Positions 42,328 through 55,167 of a stretch of 64,000 nt of DNA are shown here, one piece after another. Location: NCBI GenBank assembly GCA_016722635.1, contig JADKIX010000010.1, positions 496,001 through 560,000 of the forward strand, written 5' to 3'. This DNA comes from Rhodospirillaceae bacterium. GTDB lineage: Bacteria > Pseudomonadota > Alphaproteobacteria > JAEUKQ01. Position numbers and translations under genes: made by a program. The notes below the pieces were generated by a model. The model had not been told where the DNA came from. It worked only from the letters and a program-made list of their open reading frames with translations, and ran no database searches. Within the stretch, counting starts at the first letter, position 1. The number at the start of each line of letters is the position of its first letter.

Positions 42328-45300
42328 ATGACAAAAACATTAGCTGGTCGTAGGCGCGTTCGGAAAAATTTTGGGCGTATCCCCGAAATTGTGACGATGC
42401 CAAATCTTATCGAAATGCAAAAAAATTCTTATGATCAGTTCCTTCAGATCCATATCAAACCGGAAAACCGCCAAGACATAGGTTTGCAGGAGGTTTTTAA
42501 ATCCGTTTTTCCGATTAATGATTTTGCCGGTCGTTCAGAATTGCAATTTGTGCAGTATGAATTTGATGAACCGAAATATGACGTGGATGAATGCCAGCAA
42601 CGGGGGATGACTTTTGCGGCCCCTTTGAAAACTACCTTGCGCTTGATTGTTTGGGATATAGAGGAGGATACGGGGGCTCGCTCCATTCGTGACATCAAAG
42701 AACAAGAAGTATATATGGGCGACATGCCGTTGATGACGAATAAGGGTACCTTTATCGTTAATGGCACAGAACGTGTTATTGTTAGCCAAATGCATCGCTC
42801 GCCTGGCGTTTTCTTTGATCATGATGGCGGAAAAACCCACTCTTCAGGCAAGTATTTGTTTGGTGCCCGTGTTATTCCTTATCGCGGCTCTTGGTTGGAT
42901 TTTGAGTTTGATGCGAAAGATATGTTATTCGTGCGCATTGACCGGCGGCGCAAATTGTCAGCGGCAACCTTTTTGATGTCCTTGTGGAATGATCAGGTTG
43001 AAGAAATTGTTGCACAAGGTAAGACTCCAGACGAACAGGATATTCGTTTTGGGGGGATGACGCCGGAACAAATTTTACAAACTTTCTACAGCCAAATTGT
43101 ATATACTCGCAATAAAAAGAAGGGTTGGCAAACCGCTTTTAATCCTCAGCAATTAAAGGGGACAAAATTAACCCATGATTTTGTTAATGCCGCTAATGGG
43201 GAAGTTTTGGCTGAAGCAGGTGCCAAGATTACTCCCCGTGTTCTTAAAAAACTAGAAGAATCAGGTGTTAAAAATCAACTGGTAATCCCTGCTGAGTTGG
43301 TGGGTAAATATGTTGGGGCAGATCTTATTAATGAGGCCACGGGTGAGATTTACGTCGAAGCTGGCGAAGAACTAACGGAAGAGGTATTGGCAAAGCTTGA
43401 AAAAGCAGGTGTACAAGAAATTTCCACTTTAGCCATTGATCATATCAATGTTGGTCCTTATTTGCGCAATACCTTGTTTGCCGACCGTAACCGGACGCGC
43501 GAAGAAGCGTTGTTGGATGTGTACCGCGTCATGCGCCCCGGTGAGCCACCGACATTAGATGCTGCCCACACTTTATTCCAAAATCTGTTTTTTGATATTG
43601 AACGGTATGATCTTTCGGCTGTCGGCCGGGTCAAGATGAATGCACGTTTGAATTTTAAAACGGATGACCAGGTTCGTATTTTGAGGAAAGAGGATATTCT
43701 GGCTATCGTTAAAACGATGCTGGAACTGAAGGATGGGCGCGGCGAAATAGACGACATTGATCATTTGGGCAATCGTCGTATCCGCTCTGTCGGTGAGTTG
43801 CTTGAAAACCAATATCGTATTGGGTTGTTGAGGATGGAGCGGGCCATTCGCGAACGCATGAGTTCGGTCGAGATTGATACGGTCATGCCGCATGACCTTG
43901 TCAATGCGAAGCCTGTTGCTGCGGTTGTCCGCGAATTTTTTGGCTCTTCACAATTATCCCAGTTTATGGACCAAACCAATCCATTGTCGGAAATTACCCA
44001 CAAACGGCGTCTTTCTGCTTTAGGGCCAGGGGGGTTAACCCGGGAACGCGCTGGTTTTGAGGTGCGTGACGTACATCCCAGCCATTATGGGCGTATTTGT
44101 CCTATTGAAACGCCGGAGGGTCCGAATATCGGGCTGATTAACAGTTTGGCAACATACGCCCGTGTTAACCAGTATGGTTTTATTGAAACGCCTTACCGCA
44201 AGGTCGAGAACGGCGCAATCGTTGGTCAAGAAATTGTTTACCTTTCGGCGATGGAAGAGGGTAACCACGTGATTGCCCAGGCCAATGCTAAATTGGACAG
44301 CAAGGGGCGTTTAATTGATGACTTGGTCCAATGTCGTTGTGGGGACGATTTCGTCCTGCGTCGCCCGGCAGATATCTCCTATATTGACGTTTCACCCAAA
44401 CAATTGGTTTCGGTCGCGGCCGCTCTCATCCCCTTCTTGGAAAATGATGACGCTAACCGGGCGCTGATGGGTTCCAACATGCAACGTCAGGCCGTACCCT
44501 TGTTGCAAACAGACGCCCCTTTGGTGGGTACAGGGATGGAAGGGCAGGTTGCCCGCGATTCCGGAGCAACCATTGTAGCAAAGCGTGCAGGTATCGTGGA
44601 TCAGGTTGATGCCATCCGTATTGTGGTAAAGGCCAGTGAAAAAGGCAATTATGACAGCCCTGGTGTGGATATTTACAATTTGTTGAAATTCCAGCGCTCC
44701 AACCAAAGCACTTGTATTACCCAAAAACCATTGGTGAAGGTGGGTGATCAGGTTGCCGCCGGTGATACGATTGCCGATGGTCCTTCCACCCAAGATGGTG
44801 AATTGGCACTCGGGCGCAATATCCTTTGTGCTTTTATGCCCTGGCAAGGATATAATTTTGAAGATTCCATCTTGGTTTCTGAACGGTTAGTCAAAGATGA
44901 CGTCCTCACTTCAATCCATATGGAAGAATTTGAAGTAATGGCACGCGATACCAAATTGGGCCAAGAGGATATCACCCGTGATATCCCCAATGTGGGTGAA
45001 GAAGCTTTGAGAAACCTGGACGAAGCTGGTGTGGTATATATCGGTGCCGAAGTAAAGCCGGGTGATATTTTAGTGGGCAAAGTTACACCGAAAGGTGAAA
45101 GCCCCATGACACCGGAAGAAAAATTGTTGCGTGCCATTTTCGGCGAAAAAGCTTCCGACGTTCGTGATACGTCTTTAAGGTTGCCTCCCGGTGTTTCTGG
45201 GACGATTGTTGAGGTGCGTATTTTCTCGCGGCGTGGTATTGAGAAAGATGAACGTGCCATGGCCATTGAAAGGGCAGAGATCGAGCATTTTGCCAAAGAC

Positions 45301-46494
45301 CGGGATGTAGAAAAGGGAATTTTAGAGCGCAGTTTCTACAGCCAACTGAAAGAGTTGTTGCTGGGCCAGGTTGTTGTTAGCGGCCCCAAGGGGCTTAAGG
45401 TGGAAACCAAGATCACGGATAAAGTACTCAAGGATTTTACCGAAGGCCAATGGCGTGCCATCGGCATTAAAAACGACAAGAAGATGGCGGAAATTGAGGC
45501 TATCAGAGGTCAGTTTGAAGAAAGCATTGGGGCTTTAGAAAAACGCTTTAACAGTAAGGTTGAAAAATTGCAGCGGGGGGATGAATTGCCACCCGGTGTG
45601 ATGAAGATGGTGAAAGTTTTTGTGGCGGTAAAGCGTAAGATTCAGCCCGGTGATAAAATGGCTGGCCGACATGGGAATAAAGGGGTGGTTTCAAAAATTA
45701 TCCCTGTTGAGGATATGCCTTATTTGGAAGATGGAACACCGATTGATATTGTGCTGAATCCTTTAGGGGTGCCAAGCCGTATGAACGTTGGTCAAATCCT
45801 TGAAACCCATTTAGGTTGGGCTTGTGCGAATTTAGGACGCCAGGTTGCCGCTTTGGTTAATAATTATAACCTAACCAATAAGGCCGAAGAATTGCGCAAA
45901 AAGCTCAAATCAATTTATGGTTCAACCATTTTCAAAAGTTCTATTGAAGATTTGAAAGATGAACAGTTGTTAGAAATGTCAACGCGTTTATGCGGCGGCA
46001 TACCAATTGCGTCACCGGTTTTCGATGGGGCCCGCGAAGAAGATATTGTGACTATGCTTGAGCAATCTGGCATAGATCGCTCAGGTCAGGTTACCTTGAT
46101 TGATGGGCGAACGGGGGAGTCATTCGACCGTAAAGTAACCGTCGGTTATATTTATATGTTGAAACTACACCATTTGGTTGACGATAAGATCCACGCCCGC
46201 TCGATCGGACCCTACAGCTTAGTAACCCAGCAACCTTTAGGTGGTAAGGCGCAATTTGGCGGCCAACGCTTTGGGGAAATGGAAGTATGGGCCTTGGAAG
46301 CATACGGGGCGGCTTATACATTGCAAGAAATGTTGACCATTAAATCTGATGACGTTTCCGGCCGGACGAAGGCTTATGAAGCCATTGTTCGAGGGGATGA
46401 TAATTTCGAGGCCGGGATACCTGAATCATTCAACGTTTTGGTGAAGGAGTTGCGTTCATTAGGCTTAAATATTGAACTAAACCAGGATAGTTAA
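42328..46494 (+). CDS. rpoB: RNA polymerase beta subunit
   Basis: 1388-residue catalytic subunit. Visible blocks are [59 protein letters not shown] (rifampicin region; typical sensitive-type residues), [17 protein letters not shown] and the C-terminal [19 protein letters not shown]. The lineage insertion around [22 protein letters not shown] accounts for the length, as in other alphaproteobacteria. Confidence 0.98.
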   Translation: MTKTLAGRRRVRKNFGRIPEIVTMPNLIEMQKNSYDQFLQIHIKPENRQDIGLQEVFKSVFPINDFAGRSELQFVQYEFDEPKYDVDECQQRGMTFAAPLKTTLRLIVWDIEEDTGARSIRDIKEQEVYMGDMPLMTNKGTFIVNGTERVIVSQMHRSPGVFFDHDGGKTHSSGKYLFGARVIPYRGSWLDFEFDAKDMLFVRIDRRRKLSAATFLMSLWNDQVEEIVAQGKTPDEQDIRFGGMTPEQILQTFYSQIVYTRNKKKGWQTAFNPQQLKGTKLTHDFVNAANGEVLAEAGAKITPRVLKKLEESGVKNQLVIPAELVGKYVGADLINEATGEIYVEAGEELTEEVLAKLEKAGVQEISTLAIDHINVGPYLRNTLFADRNRTREEALLDVYRVMRPGEPPTLDAAHTLFQNLFFDIERYDLSAVGRVKMNARLNFKTDDQVRILRKEDILAIVKTMLELKDGRGEIDDIDHLGNRRIRSVGELLENQYRIGLLRMERAIRERMSSVEIDTVMPHDLVNAKPVAAVVREFFGSSQLSQFMDQTNPLSEITHKRRLSALGPGGLTRERAGFEVRDVHPSHYGRICPIETPEGPNIGLINSLATYARVNQYGFIETPYRKVENGAIVGQEIVYLSAMEEGNHVIAQANAKLDSKGRLIDDLVQCRCGDDFVLRRPADISYIDVSPKQLVSVAAALIPFLENDDANRALMGSNMQRQAVPLLQTDAPLVGTGMEGQVARDSGATIVAKRAGIVDQVDAIRIVVKASEKGNYDSPGVDIYNLLKFQRSNQSTCITQKPLVKVGDQVAAGDTIADGPSTQDGELALGRNILCAFMPWQGYNFEDSILVSERLVKDDVLTSIHMEEFEVMARDTKLGQEDITRDIPNVGEEALRNLDEAGVVYIGAEVKPGDILVGKVTPKGESPMTPEEKLLRAIFGEKASDVRDTSLRLPPGVSGTIVEVRIFSRRGIEKDERAMAIERAEIEHFAKDRDVEKGILERSFYSQLKELLLGQVVVSGPKGLKVETKITDKVLKDFTEGQWRAIGIKNDKKMAEIEAIRGQFEESIGALEKRFNSKVEKLQRGDELPPGVMKMVKVFVAVKRKIQPGDKMAGRHGNKGVVSKIIPVEDMPYLEDGTPIDIVLNPLGVPSRMNVGQILETHLGWACANLGRQVAALVNNYNLTNKAEELRKKLKSIYGSTIFKSSIEDLKDEQLLEMSTRLCGGIPIASPVFDGAREEDIVTMLEQSGIDRSGQVTLIDGRTGESFDRKVTVGYIYMLKLHHLVDDKIHARSIGPYSLVTQQPLGGKAQFGGQRFGEMEVWALEAYGAAYTLQEMLTIKSDDVSGRTKAYEAIVRGDDNFEAGIPESFNVLVKELRSLGLNIELNQDS

Positions 46495-46532
46495 TTTGTT
46501 TATAATGCAATAATGATCAAGGATATCATATA

Positions 46533-49500
46533 ATGAACCAAGTGATGAATGTTTTGGGACAAGTTAACCGTCCGCAAAGCTTTGATGAAATTAGGATCTC
46601 AATTGCTAATCCGGAACAGGTGCGTTCTTGGTCTTTTGGAGAAATAAAGAAACCGGAAACTATTAATTACCGGACTTTCAAACCTGAAAAAGACGGGTTG
46701 TTTTGTGCGCGTATTTTTGGGCCGATCAAGGATTATGAGTGTCTTTGCGGTAAATACAAACGGATGAAATACCGCGGGATTGTTTGTGAAAAGTGCGGGG
46801 TTGAGGTAACTTTATCTAAAGTTCGCCGTGAACGCATGGGCCATATTGAGCTGGCTTCACCTGTGGCACATATTTGGTTAATGAAATCGTTGCCAAGTCG
46901 CATCGGGTTGCTCTTGGATATGACACTGAAGGATTTGGAAAAAGTCCTTTATTTCGAAAATTATGTGGTGATAGAACCAGGGCTTACTTCTTTGCGCCAG
47001 CATCAGATGCTCAGTGAAGAAGAATTTATGACCGCCCAAGATGAGTTCGGTGCGGATAATTTTCAAGCCGGTATTGGTGCGGAAGCCATACGTACCATGC
47101 TGATGGCGATTGACTTGAAGAGTGAATATGAGCAAATGCGGGTTGAACTGAAAGATGTCAGTTCGGAAGCGAAGAGGAAAAAGCTGGTTAAAAGGTTAAA
47201 ACTGGCCGAAGCCTTTTTAGATTCCAATACAAAACCCGAATGGATGATTTTAGAAGTTATCCCCGTGATCCCGCCAGAATTAAGGCCGCTGGTTCCCTTG
47301 GATGGGGGGCGGTTTGCCACTTCTGACCTAAATGATTTGTATCGTCGGGTCATTAACCGTAATAATCGGTTAAAGCGGCTGATCGAATTGCGGGCGCCGG
47401 ATATTATTGTCCGCAATGAAAAACGTATGTTGCAAGAATCGGTCGATGCTTTGTTTGACAATGGCCGGAGAGGGCGCGTCATTACGGGCGCCAATAAACG
47501 GCCGCTTAAATCCTTAGCGGACATGCTAAAGGGAAAACAAGGTCGGTTCCGGCAAAACTTGCTTGGTAAGCGGGTGGATTATTCTGGCCGTTCTGTTATC
47601 GTGGTTGGTCCTGAGTTAAAATTGCATCAATGCGGGTTGCCTAAAAAAATGGCTTTGGAATTATTCAAACCATTTATTTATGCCAAACTCGAATTATATG
47701 GCTACGCCAGCACTATTAAGGCTGCTCGCCGGATGGTCGAAAAAGAGCGACCGGAAGTTTGGGATATTTTAGAAGAAGTTATCCGCGAACATCCCGTCCT
47801 TTTGAATAGGGCGCCTACTTTGCATCGCTTGGGAATCCAAGCATTTGAGCCCGTATTAATTGAGGGTAAAGCTATTCAGTTGCACCCCTTGGTTTGCACG
47901 GCTTTCAACGCTGACTTCGACGGGGACCAGATGGCTGTCCATGTGCCTTTATCGTTAGAAGCACAGTTGGAAGCTCGCGTGCTGATGATGTCAACCAACA
48001 ATATTTTATCACCAGCCAATGGTAAACCCATCATTGTGCCAAGCCAAGACATTGTTTTGGGTATCTATTACTTAACGATGGAAGGCCGGAAAGATGAACC
48101 AGGTTTAGGCAAGGCGTTCAGCACACCCTCAGAAGTTGTTCAAGCTCTTGAGGCGAAAGCGATCAGCTTGCATGCCCCTATTAAAGTTCGGATTAAGACT
48201 AAGGGTAAAGATGGCCAAGAGATTAACAAATTAATTCAAACGACCGCAGGCCGGTTATTTGTCAATACGTTAATTCCTGAGCATCCAGAATTGCCCTTGG
48301 AATTAACCAACAGGTTGCTAACTAAAAAAGATATAGCGAACGTTCTTGAGGCTGTGTACCGCCATCGTGGGCAAAAAGAATGCGTTATATTTGCTGATAG
48401 GCTGATGGCACTAGGCTTCAGCTATGCCTGTAAGGCGGGCATATCATTCGGTAAAGATGATTTAATCATTCCCAAATCGAAAACCAAGTTGGTTGCCGAT
48501 GCCCGGACAAAAGTTAAGGAATATGAGCAGCAATACCAAGACGGCTTAATCACCCAAGGTGAAAAATACAATAAGGTGGTTGACGTTTGGTCCAGCTGTA
48601 CGGAACGGGTGGCTGAAGAAATGATGAAAGCTATGTCAGAAAATGCCAAAGGCGCCCAGATTAACTCCGTTTATATGATGGCCCATTCAGGTGCGCGCGG
48701 ATCGGCTGCACAGATTAAACAGCTGGCTGGTATGCGCGGCTTAATGGCTAAACCATCTGGAGAGATCATTGAATCTCCGATTATTTCAAATTTCAAGGAA
48801 GGTTTAACGGTTCTTGAATACTTTAACTCTACCCACGGGGCACGGAAGGGACTAGCGGATACTGCTTTAAAAACAGCTAACTCCGGTTATTTGACCCGCC
48901 GATTGGTTGATGTTGCCCAAGATGCAATTATTACCGAAGTCGATTGTCATACCACTAAAGGCTTAACGGTTAAAGCGTTGGTTGAAGGTGGCGATGTGGT
49001 TTCATCCTTGATTGAACGTATTTTAGGAAGGGTTGCAGCCGTTGACGTTATTGATCCCTTGTCCGGCAAAGTAATTATATCAGCAGGAACAATGTTTGAC
49101 GAACGGATAGTCGAATTAGTTGATCGGGCGGGGGTTGAAACAATTAAAATTCGCTCTGCCCTTACTTGTGAAACGAAATTCGGACTTTGCTCACAATGTT
49201 ATGGGCGTGATTTAGCCCGTGGCACAAAAGTGAATATTGGCGAAGCAGTGGGTGTGATTGCCGCGCAGTCAATCGGTGAGCCAGGTACGCAGCTTACCAT
49301 GCGGACTTTCCACATTGGCGGAGCGGCACAGCGTGGTGCCGAACAATCCAGTGTTGAAGCGGTATTGGACGGGACAGTGGTGATCCGCCAACAGAACGCG
49401 GCAAGCGCAGGAAAAAAGACGGCAATTGTTATGACCAGAAATGCTGAAATTGTCATGTTAGATCAGGCCAACCGGGAGCGTGCTCGCCACCGGGTGCCGT

Positions 49501-50687
49501 ATGGGGCAAGGTTGCTTGTCAAGGACGGTGCGGTGGTTACCAAAGGGACAAAATTGGCCGAATGGGATCCTTATACTTTGCCCATTATTACGGAACAAGA
49601 AGGAATAGTTAAATATGTCGATTTGGTGGAAGGCACGACCTTCCGTGAAATCGTGGATGAAACAACAGGGATTGCCAGTCGTGTGGTTGTGGATTGGAAA
49701 CAGCAACCAAGGAGTGGTGAACTTCGCCCGAGGATTGTGATCTGTAATAAAAAAGGCCAGCCTTTAACCTTGTCCAATGGGATGGAAGCCAGATATTTCT
49801 TATCAGCCGATGCCATTCTTTCCATTGAAGATGGGACAGCGGTAAAAGCCGGAGATGTTTTGGCACGTATCCCACGGGAAAGCATGAAGACGCGCGATAT
49901 TACCGGGGGATTACCGAGGGTTGCAGAATTGTTTGAGGCACGCCGTCCAAAAGACCATGCGATTATCAGTGAAATCGATGGCCGCGTTGAATTTGGTAAG
50001 GATTATAAAACCAAAAGACGTATTTTGATTGTGCCGACCGATCCCACACAACAACCGCTGGAGTACCTGATTCCTAAAGGGCGTCATGTCAGTGTCCAGG
50101 AAGGGGATCTTATTCAAAAGGGCGATCTCTTGATGGATGGTAACCCAGTTCCGCATGACATCTTAAGTGTTGTGGGGGTTGAGGAGCTTGCAAATTATCT
50201 GATTAATGAAATTCAGGAAGTTTATCGGTTACAGGGTGTTAAAATTAACGATAAGCATATTGAAGTGATCATTCGCCAAATGTTACAAAAAGTGGAAATC
50301 ACTGACCCTGGCGAGACAACTTTCTTAAGTGGTGAACAAGTTGATCATCAGGAATTTGAAGAAGAAAATGATAAGGCCTTAAAAGCAGGTGGTCGTCTTG
50401 CGGAAGCTAAGGCAGTTCTGCAAGGGATTACCAAAGCCAGTCTGCAAACACGTTCATTTATTTCAGCGGCTTCTTTCCAAGAAACAACGCGTGTTTTAAC
50501 CGAAGCAGCAGTTGCAGGTAAGGTTGATCGATTGATCGGCTTGAAAGAAAACGTGATTGTCGGCCGATTGGTGCCAGCGGGAACAGGCGGCACGATCGAA
50601 AAGATGCGTAAGCTTGCTGCAGAGCGTGATAAGGGGGGTGTCCTACAGCCAACAACGATCCCGTCGATAGCACAACCTGCCGAATAG
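46533..50687 (+). CDS. rpoC: RNA polymerase beta' subunit
   Basis: 1384-residue subunit. The N-terminal zinc ribbon is [23 protein letters not shown]; the active-site loop [15 protein letters not shown] binds catalytic Mg2+; the second zinc site includes CHTT and [17 protein letters not shown]. The bridge-helix/trigger-loop region includes [15 protein letters not shown]. It ends 12 codons after [14 protein letters not shown]. Unlike many relatives it is not followed by rpsL. Confidence 0.98.
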   Translation: MNQVMNVLGQVNRPQSFDEIRISIANPEQVRSWSFGEIKKPETINYRTFKPEKDGLFCARIFGPIKDYECLCGKYKRMKYRGIVCEKCGVEVTLSKVRRERMGHIELASPVAHIWLMKSLPSRIGLLLDMTLKDLEKVLYFENYVVIEPGLTSLRQHQMLSEEEFMTAQDEFGADNFQAGIGAEAIRTMLMAIDLKSEYEQMRVELKDVSSEAKRKKLVKRLKLAEAFLDSNTKPEWMILEVIPVIPPELRPLVPLDGGRFATSDLNDLYRRVINRNNRLKRLIELRAPDIIVRNEKRMLQESVDALFDNGRRGRVITGANKRPLKSLADMLKGKQGRFRQNLLGKRVDYSGRSVIVVGPELKLHQCGLPKKMALELFKPFIYAKLELYGYASTIKAARRMVEKERPEVWDILEEVIREHPVLLNRAPTLHRLGIQAFEPVLIEGKAIQLHPLVCTAFNADFDGDQMAVHVPLSLEAQLEARVLMMSTNNILSPANGKPIIVPSQDIVLGIYYLTMEGRKDEPGLGKAFSTPSEVVQALEAKAISLHAPIKVRIKTKGKDGQEINKLIQTTAGRLFVNTLIPEHPELPLELTNRLLTKKDIANVLEAVYRHRGQKECVIFADRLMALGFSYACKAGISFGKDDLIIPKSKTKLVADARTKVKEYEQQYQDGLITQGEKYNKVVDVWSSCTERVAEEMMKAMSENAKGAQINSVYMMAHSGARGSAAQIKQLAGMRGLMAKPSGEIIESPIISNFKEGLTVLEYFNSTHGARKGLADTALKTANSGYLTRRLVDVAQDAIITEVDCHTTKGLTVKALVEGGDVVSSLIERILGRVAAVDVIDPLSGKVIISAGTMFDERIVELVDRAGVETIKIRSALTCETKFGLCSQCYGRDLARGTKVNIGEAVGVIAAQSIGEPGTQLTMRTFHIGGAAQRGAEQSSVEAVLDGTVVIRQQNAASAGKKTAIVMTRNAEIVMLDQANRERARHRVPYGARLLVKDGAVVTKGTKLAEWDPYTLPIITEQEGIVKYVDLVEGTTFREIVDETTGIASRVVVDWKQQPRSGELRPRIVICNKKGQPLTLSNGMEARYFLSADAILSIEDGTAVKAGDVLARIPRESMKTRDITGGLPRVAELFEARRPKDHAIISEIDGRVEFGKDYKTKRRILIVPTDPTQQPLEYLIPKGRHVSVQEGDLIQKGDLLMDGNPVPHDILSVVGVEELANYLINEIQEVYRLQGVKINDKHIEVIIRQMLQKVEITDPGETTFLSGEQVDHQEFEEENDKALKAGGRLAEAKAVLQGITKASLQTRSFISAASFQETTRVLTEAAVAGKVDRLIGLKENVIVGRLVPAGTGGTIEKMRKLAAERDKGGVLQPTTIPSIAQPAE

Positions 50688-51166
50688 GAGAGTTGAGGGT
50701 CTTTAGAAAAATGGGCGCGTGTTATTTTAAGTAATAATGTCGCGCCCAAATTTCATGAAGATCACTTTTTGTCAAATGTTCAGAAAGTTCCTTGAAAAAC
50801 TTTTTTGCAATTTTAAGGGGTTTCTGATCTAGGCACTTACCCGTAAAAACATGTTAGAACACGTTAAAAATAATCTTAAATTGCCAACAGATATTTAGTC
50901 TATAATCGCTAAATAATTCTCATCGCTCACCCATCATTTTAGCTGATTATTTCAAATCATCTTGAAAGTTAGCTGGGATAAATAGGCTTCCTAAAGTCAT
51001 CAGAGGCGCTTTCAGCAAAATAATCACATTTATATGAAAGAAAATCTTATTTGCACTCTTGACGAGAGGGCAATTCTCGAGGAAAACAAAATCCATGAGG
51101 TTTAGTTTCATACGTTTTAATTTACAAGGTTGATTGCTTTGCAACCAAAAAGAAAGAACACAAATA
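50688..51166. other. Gene-free stretch between rpoC and hppA
   Basis: A long hairpin at 50712-50748 (TGGGCGCG / CGCGCCCA with extra AT pairs) follows rpoC. It lacks a T-run on the plus strand and has one (ATTTTTC) on the minus strand, so it may end transcripts from either side. The remaining ~400 bases carry only AT-rich sequence, presumably the hppA promoter and leader; I see no gene. Confidence 0.45.
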
Positions 51167-53248
51167 ATGACAACAGCTTATAGTATTATCATAGGTTGCG
51201 GCTTAATTGCCTTGGCTTATGGTATTTATGCGACAATCGTAATTATGAAAGCCGATACCGGCAATGAGCGGATGAGAGAAATTGCGGCAGCTATTCAAGA
51301 AGGTGCCCGTGCTTATCTGAACCGCCAATATTTAACCATTGCTCTAGTTGGCATTGTCATTGGGGCTGGTCTTTATTGGGCTTTAGGGCAATATGTAACC
51401 ATTGGATTTGCCGTGGGTGCAATTTTGTCCGGGGTTGCTGGGTATATCGGCATGAACATTTCTGTTCGGGCGAATGTCAGGACAGCGGAGGCCGCACGCC
51501 ATGGATTGGCGCCAGCTTTGAAGGTTGCTGTTCAAGCAGGTACGATCACCGGTATGTTGGTTGTTGGTTTGGGCCTTTTGGGTGTGGTTGGTTATTATAT
51601 GCTATTGAAACAACAGGATTTAACCGGTCGTCAGGTTATTGAAGCGTTGGTTGCCCTTAGTTTTGGGGCTTCTCTCATTTCTATTTTTGCGCGGTTAGGT
51701 GGTGGAATATTTACCAAAGGTGCGGATGTGGGCGCCGATTTGGTGGGTAAAATTGAAGCTGGAATTCCCGAGGATGATCCGCGTAACCCCGCTGTTATTG
51801 CTGACAATGTGGGAGATAATGTGGGGGATTGCGCTGGGATGGCTGCTGATCTTTTCGAAACATATGCCGTAACAATGGTAGCAACGATGTTATTGGCATC
51901 TATTTTCTTTATAGATCCTGTGTTGCAAGAACAAATGATGTTGTTGCCGCTTTTAATTGGCGGCGCTTGTATTTTGGCGTCTGTTGTCGGGGTGTTTTTT
52001 ATCCGTTTGGGACGCAAGCAAAAAATTATGCAAGCCTTGTATAAGGGATTGGTCGCTACAGGAGTCATATCGGCAGTTCTTATAGCCGGTTTATTATGGT
52101 GGCAATTGGGTTTTGATACACAATATCAAATCGGTTCAATCACCATCACCGGTCTAAAATTATTTGGCTGTAGTTTGATCGGTTTGCTTGTCACAGGTTT
52201 ATTGGTTTGGGTAACAGAATATTATACCGCAACCAATTACCGGCCTGTCCGTTCCATTGCCAAAGCATCAACAACTGGCCATGCCACCAATATGATCCAG
52301 GGATTGGCCATATCGATGGAAGCATGTGCGTTACCAGTTCTGATCATTTCTGCAGCTATCATTGGGTCTTATATTTTGGCCGGATTGTTTGGTATTGCGA
52401 TTGCTGCCACGACCATGTTGGCGTTGGCCGGAATGATTGTGACCTTGGACGCATATGGCCCTGTCACGGATAATGCGGGCGGTATTGCCGAAATGTCCAA
52501 CCTGCCAGAAGATGTTCGTCACACAACCGATGCCTTGGATGCTGTCGGAAACACCACCAAAGCGGTTACCAAGGGATATGCAATCGGTTCAGCTGGCTTG
52601 GCGGCGTTGGTTCTATTTGGTGCGTATACGGAAGATCTACATCATTATTTTCCAAATCTTTCGATACAATTTGTCCTGCAAGATCCCTATGTGGTCATCG
52701 GCTTATTTATCGGTGGCATTTTGCCCTTCTTATTCGGGGCAATGGGCATGATGGCGGTGGGAAGATCAGCCGGATCGGTGGTCGTTGAAGTGCGTAGGCA
52801 ATTTAAGGAAATACCGGGTATTATGGAAGGTACGGCAAAGCCAGATTATAAGCGTGCAGTGGATTTGTTAACCCGTTCTGCTATTAAGGAAATGATTATC
52901 CCATCCTTATTGCCGGTGTTAGCGCCTGTAGTTTTATATTTTGTTATTTACGGCACCATTGGGCAAGTGGAAGCCCTAACTTCCTTAGGGGCCATGTTGC
53001 TTGGCACCATCGTGACCGGGTTATTTGTAGCCATTCAAATGACATCAGGTGGTGGCGCTTGGGATAATGCTAAGAAATACATTGAATCCGGCCAACATGG
53101 GGGCAAGGGCTCGGCTGCTCATAAGGCAGCCATAACGGGTGATACCGTTGGTGATCCGTACAAGGATACAGCGGGACCAGCAATTAACCCGATGATTAAA
53201 ATTATTAATATTGTTGCTTTGTTACTGTTGGCGGTCTTAGCTCGCTAA
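51167..53248 (+). CDS. hppA: K+-independent proton-translocating membrane pyrophosphatase
   Basis: Couples pyrophosphate hydrolysis to proton export across the inner membrane. 693 residues, about 16 helices. The active site is [39 protein letters not shown] and a C-terminal [15 protein letters not shown]. In [16 protein letters not shown] the Lys and Thr replace the Ala and Gly of K+-dependent enzymes, placing it in the K+-independent H+-pumping class. ATG 51167 (MTTAYS) is preferred to an upstream in-frame start at 51134. Confidence 0.96.
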   Translation: MTTAYSIIIGCGLIALAYGIYATIVIMKADTGNERMREIAAAIQEGARAYLNRQYLTIALVGIVIGAGLYWALGQYVTIGFAVGAILSGVAGYIGMNISVRANVRTAEAARHGLAPALKVAVQAGTITGMLVVGLGLLGVVGYYMLLKQQDLTGRQVIEALVALSFGASLISIFARLGGGIFTKGADVGADLVGKIEAGIPEDDPRNPAVIADNVGDNVGDCAGMAADLFETYAVTMVATMLLASIFFIDPVLQEQMMLLPLLIGGACILASVVGVFFIRLGRKQKIMQALYKGLVATGVISAVLIAGLLWWQLGFDTQYQIGSITITGLKLFGCSLIGLLVTGLLVWVTEYYTATNYRPVRSIAKASTTGHATNMIQGLAISMEACALPVLIISAAIIGSYILAGLFGIAIAATTMLALAGMIVTLDAYGPVTDNAGGIAEMSNLPEDVRHTTDALDAVGNTTKAVTKGYAIGSAGLAALVLFGAYTEDLHHYFPNLSIQFVLQDPYVVIGLFIGGILPFLFGAMGMMAVGRSAGSVVVEVRRQFKEIPGIMEGTAKPDYKRAVDLLTRSAIKEMIIPSLLPVLAPVVLYFVIYGTIGQVEALTSLGAMLLGTIVTGLFVAIQMTSGGGAWDNAKKYIESGQHGGKGSAAHKAAITGDTVGDPYKDTAGPAINPMIKIINIVALLLLAVLAR

Positions 53249-53269
53249 TCAGCTGCTATTGAATGCAGG

Positions 53270-53304
53270 AAAACCCCCTTTGAAAAAAACAAAGGGGGTT
53301 TTTT
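53270..53304 (+). terminator. hppA terminator
   Basis: AAACCCCCTTT (53271-53281) and AAAGGGGG (53291-53298) followed by TTTTTT. Strong intrinsic terminator. Confidence 0.85.
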
Positions 53305-53387
53305 ATCTAACTACTCGGTTTTTAATTTTAAAAGAGCATTGCTTGACGATTGCTTATTCTGAGACTAAAAAAAAACAATTAAAATTT

Positions 53388-53831
53388 TTAAGGTTTTGTA
53401 AATTTTCCTAAATTACCTAAGAGTTGTTGCAAGAAAGTTAATTCTTGACCTTCGGTTGGGGTAGTCCTCTTGACCGGATCAATAATTTTTCCGTCTTCTA
53501 AACGATACACATTAATTTTGCTAACCAAGCCGTTCTTATCGAAGGCAACAGCAACAACTTGCTGATCAATTAATTTGGGGCGGAAAAAGGCCAAACTTGA
53601 AGTCTTACCACCCACATAATACCAGCGTTCGGAAGAAAAAGTGGCCACGTTGGTGGGCGATCCAAAACGCCTTAAGATATCATTTTTTGAAAGCTTTTCA
53701 CTTTGAGCCGCTGCGATATCTTGGGGATCAATCAGATTGCCTCGTACGTCAATCCTTGGATTACAGGCGTATAACAAGCTTGTTAAAGTCAGGGTGCATA
53801 GAGTTAACGGAAAAGAATATTTTTGTTTCAT
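53388..53831 (-). CDS. bamE: Outer-membrane assembly lipoprotein BamE (SmpA/OmlA)
   Basis: 147 residues with a lipoprotein signal (TLTSLLYAC, lipobox Cys at about residue 23). The mature BamE domain includes SKNDILRRFGSPTNVATFSSERWYYVG and VVAVAFDKNGLVSKINVY. It is part of the Bam complex that inserts outer-membrane beta-barrels. It diverges from the cytochrome bc1 chaperone gene. Confidence 0.9.
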   Translation of the reverse strand: MKQKYSFPLTLCTLTLTSLLYACNPRIDVRGNLIDPQDIAAAQSEKLSKNDILRRFGSPTNVATFSSERWYYVGGKTSSLAFFRPKLIDQQVVAVAFDKNGLVSKINVYRLEDGKIIDPVKRTTPTEGQELTFLQQLLGNLGKFTKP

Positions 53832-53962
53832 GTTACCTTCAGTGCAATTATGTTAAAGATGTTGTCTTGCTTATACCTCCCAACCCATTATCCAGGCAAG
53901 AAGAAATAAATCGAACAGTAGAAATAGCAACAGAACACTAATAGTAAGATAGTTAAAGAAAA

Positions 53963-54490
53963 ATGATTAATTTTTGGCGCCGCATTCGCCTTCATCAGCA
54001 ACAAATCGGTCATTTATATCAAATGATTATAGGGCAAAGTCGTTCTGTAGAAATATATCAAGCTTTTTCTATTCCTGATACTATTGACGGACGATATGAA
54101 GTATTAGTGCTGCATACTTGGTTAATTTTGCAAAGATTACGAAATACCACTAACCAACAAGCGAAGAAAATCAGCCAAGGGATTTTTGATTCCTTGATTA
54201 CTGATTTTGATCTAAGCCTTAAAGAAATAGGGGTAGGGGATAAGAAATTAGGCAAACAAGTTCGATTTATGGTGAAGGGTGCGTATGGCAGGTTTCATGC
54301 TTATGATCAATCTTGGGGTCAACCATCTTTATTTCTTGAGGCATTAACACGTAATTTTTTTGGCGCTTCTGCACCTTCCCCCGAACAGATTGACAAAGCG
54401 TATCATTATATCTTGGATGCAAGCGAAATATTAAAAAATATGACGGATGATCAATTGGTAAGTGGCAATTTTATTTGGCCAATGGTATAA
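53963..54490 (+). CDS. Ubiquinol-cytochrome c chaperone (CBP3/UQCC1 family)
   Basis: 175-residue assembly factor for the cytochrome bc1 complex, homologous to mitochondrial Cbp3. The family core runs from IDGRYEVLVLHTWLILQRL through ITDFDLSLKEIGVGDKKLGKQVRFMVKGAYGRFHAYD. Its presence implies a bc1 complex elsewhere. It sits 27 bases before the DUF177 gene, the usual alphaproteobacterial pairing. Confidence 0.88.
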   Translation: MINFWRRIRLHQQQIGHLYQMIIGQSRSVEIYQAFSIPDTIDGRYEVLVLHTWLILQRLRNTTNQQAKKISQGIFDSLITDFDLSLKEIGVGDKKLGKQVRFMVKGAYGRFHAYDQSWGQPSLFLEALTRNFFGASAPSPEQIDKAYHYILDASEILKNMTDDQLVSGNFIWPMV

Positions 54491-54517
54491 AAAATATAAA
54501 ATAAATGGAAGGAAACG

Positions 54518-54952
54518 ATGGTTATTAAAAACGAATTCAGCCGCTTGCTGGCGCTTGATCAATTACACCAAAAGCCTATGGAACGTACAATTAAAGCAAA
54601 TTCCGACGAGATGAATTTGTTAGCAAAGCGGTTTGATCTTTTTAAAATCAGTAAATTAGAGGCTAAACTATCTGTAGGATATACCGCCCAACGTGATTTG
54701 GAAATCAAGGGCCATCTTGTAGCGGATTTCCAACAAAAAAATGTTAAAACCCTTCAACCAATTGCTAAAGCAGTTAACAAAGAATTTGTTGTTACCTTTG
54801 TAAAAGAAAGGGATCATACCATTGACAATATTGAGGAGGACAGTCTGGAACTGCTAAAAAACTGGGTTATCGACGGTGAACTGGACATCGGAGAAATTGT
54901 GGTGCAGGAGTTTTCCGATGAGGTTGATTTGTATCCCGGTATAGAAGATTAA
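54518..54952 (+). CDS. DUF177 (YceD) family protein
   Basis: 144 residues. Conserved parts are FDLFKISKLEAKLSV and the C-terminal DSLELLKNWVIDGELDIGEIVVQEFSDEVDLYPG, which contains the D-G-x-D-I-x-E-x-V-x-Q-x motif of YceD. YceD relatives take part in 23S rRNA accumulation and are often fused or linked to rpmF, as here (570 bases on). Many have two CxxC pairs, which are absent here. Confidence 0.88.
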   Translation: MVIKNEFSRLLALDQLHQKPMERTIKANSDEMNLLAKRFDLFKISKLEAKLSVGYTAQRDLEIKGHLVADFQQKNVKTLQPIAKAVNKEFVVTFVKERDHTIDNIEEDSLELLKNWVIDGELDIGEIVVQEFSDEVDLYPGIED

Positions 54953-54973
54953 GGGATAAATAAAGACAAATAA

Positions 54974-55006
54974 AAAAGCCGCGGATAAGGCAAATGCGGC
55001 TTTCTT
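54974..55006 (+). terminator. Terminator after DUF177 gene
   Basis: AAAGCCGC (54975-54982) and GCGGCTTT (54996-55003) then CTT; ends the chaperone-DUF177 operon and may serve the leftward lipoprotein transcript on the other strand. Confidence 0.7.
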
Positions 55007-55053
55007 AGTAAAATAAGACGGTAAATATATATACTATATGGATCGTCTTTCAA

Positions 55054-55167
55054 TTATTGGCTTGAAAATACTTTATATTGGCCATTATCGCGAGGGTTAC
55101 TCGTACAAGCGGCTGTAAGCGAAGATACCGCAACAACCATTAAAAAACTGAGAAATATTTTTTTCAT
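55054..55167 (-). CDS. 37-residue small lipoprotein
   Basis: ATG at 55165-55167 has AAAGG about 8 bases upstream. The peptide starts MKKIFLSFLMVVAVSSL and reaches the lipobox LTAAC with Cys at residue 21; the mature tail is CTSNPRDNGQYKVFSSQ. Signal, lipobox and stop make a complete small lipoprotein of the entericidin size class, although it is not a recognised family. The small-gene call rests on the signal peptide, lipobox and ribosome site. It reads toward the terminator at 54974-55006. Confidence 0.65.
   Translation of the reverse strand: MKKIFLSFLMVVAVSSLTAACTSNPRDNGQYKVFSSQ

Noticed and set aside
50947..51144. 65-residue minus-strand frame upstream of hppA
   Set aside because: AT-rich, no motif, overlaps the expected hppA promoter region.
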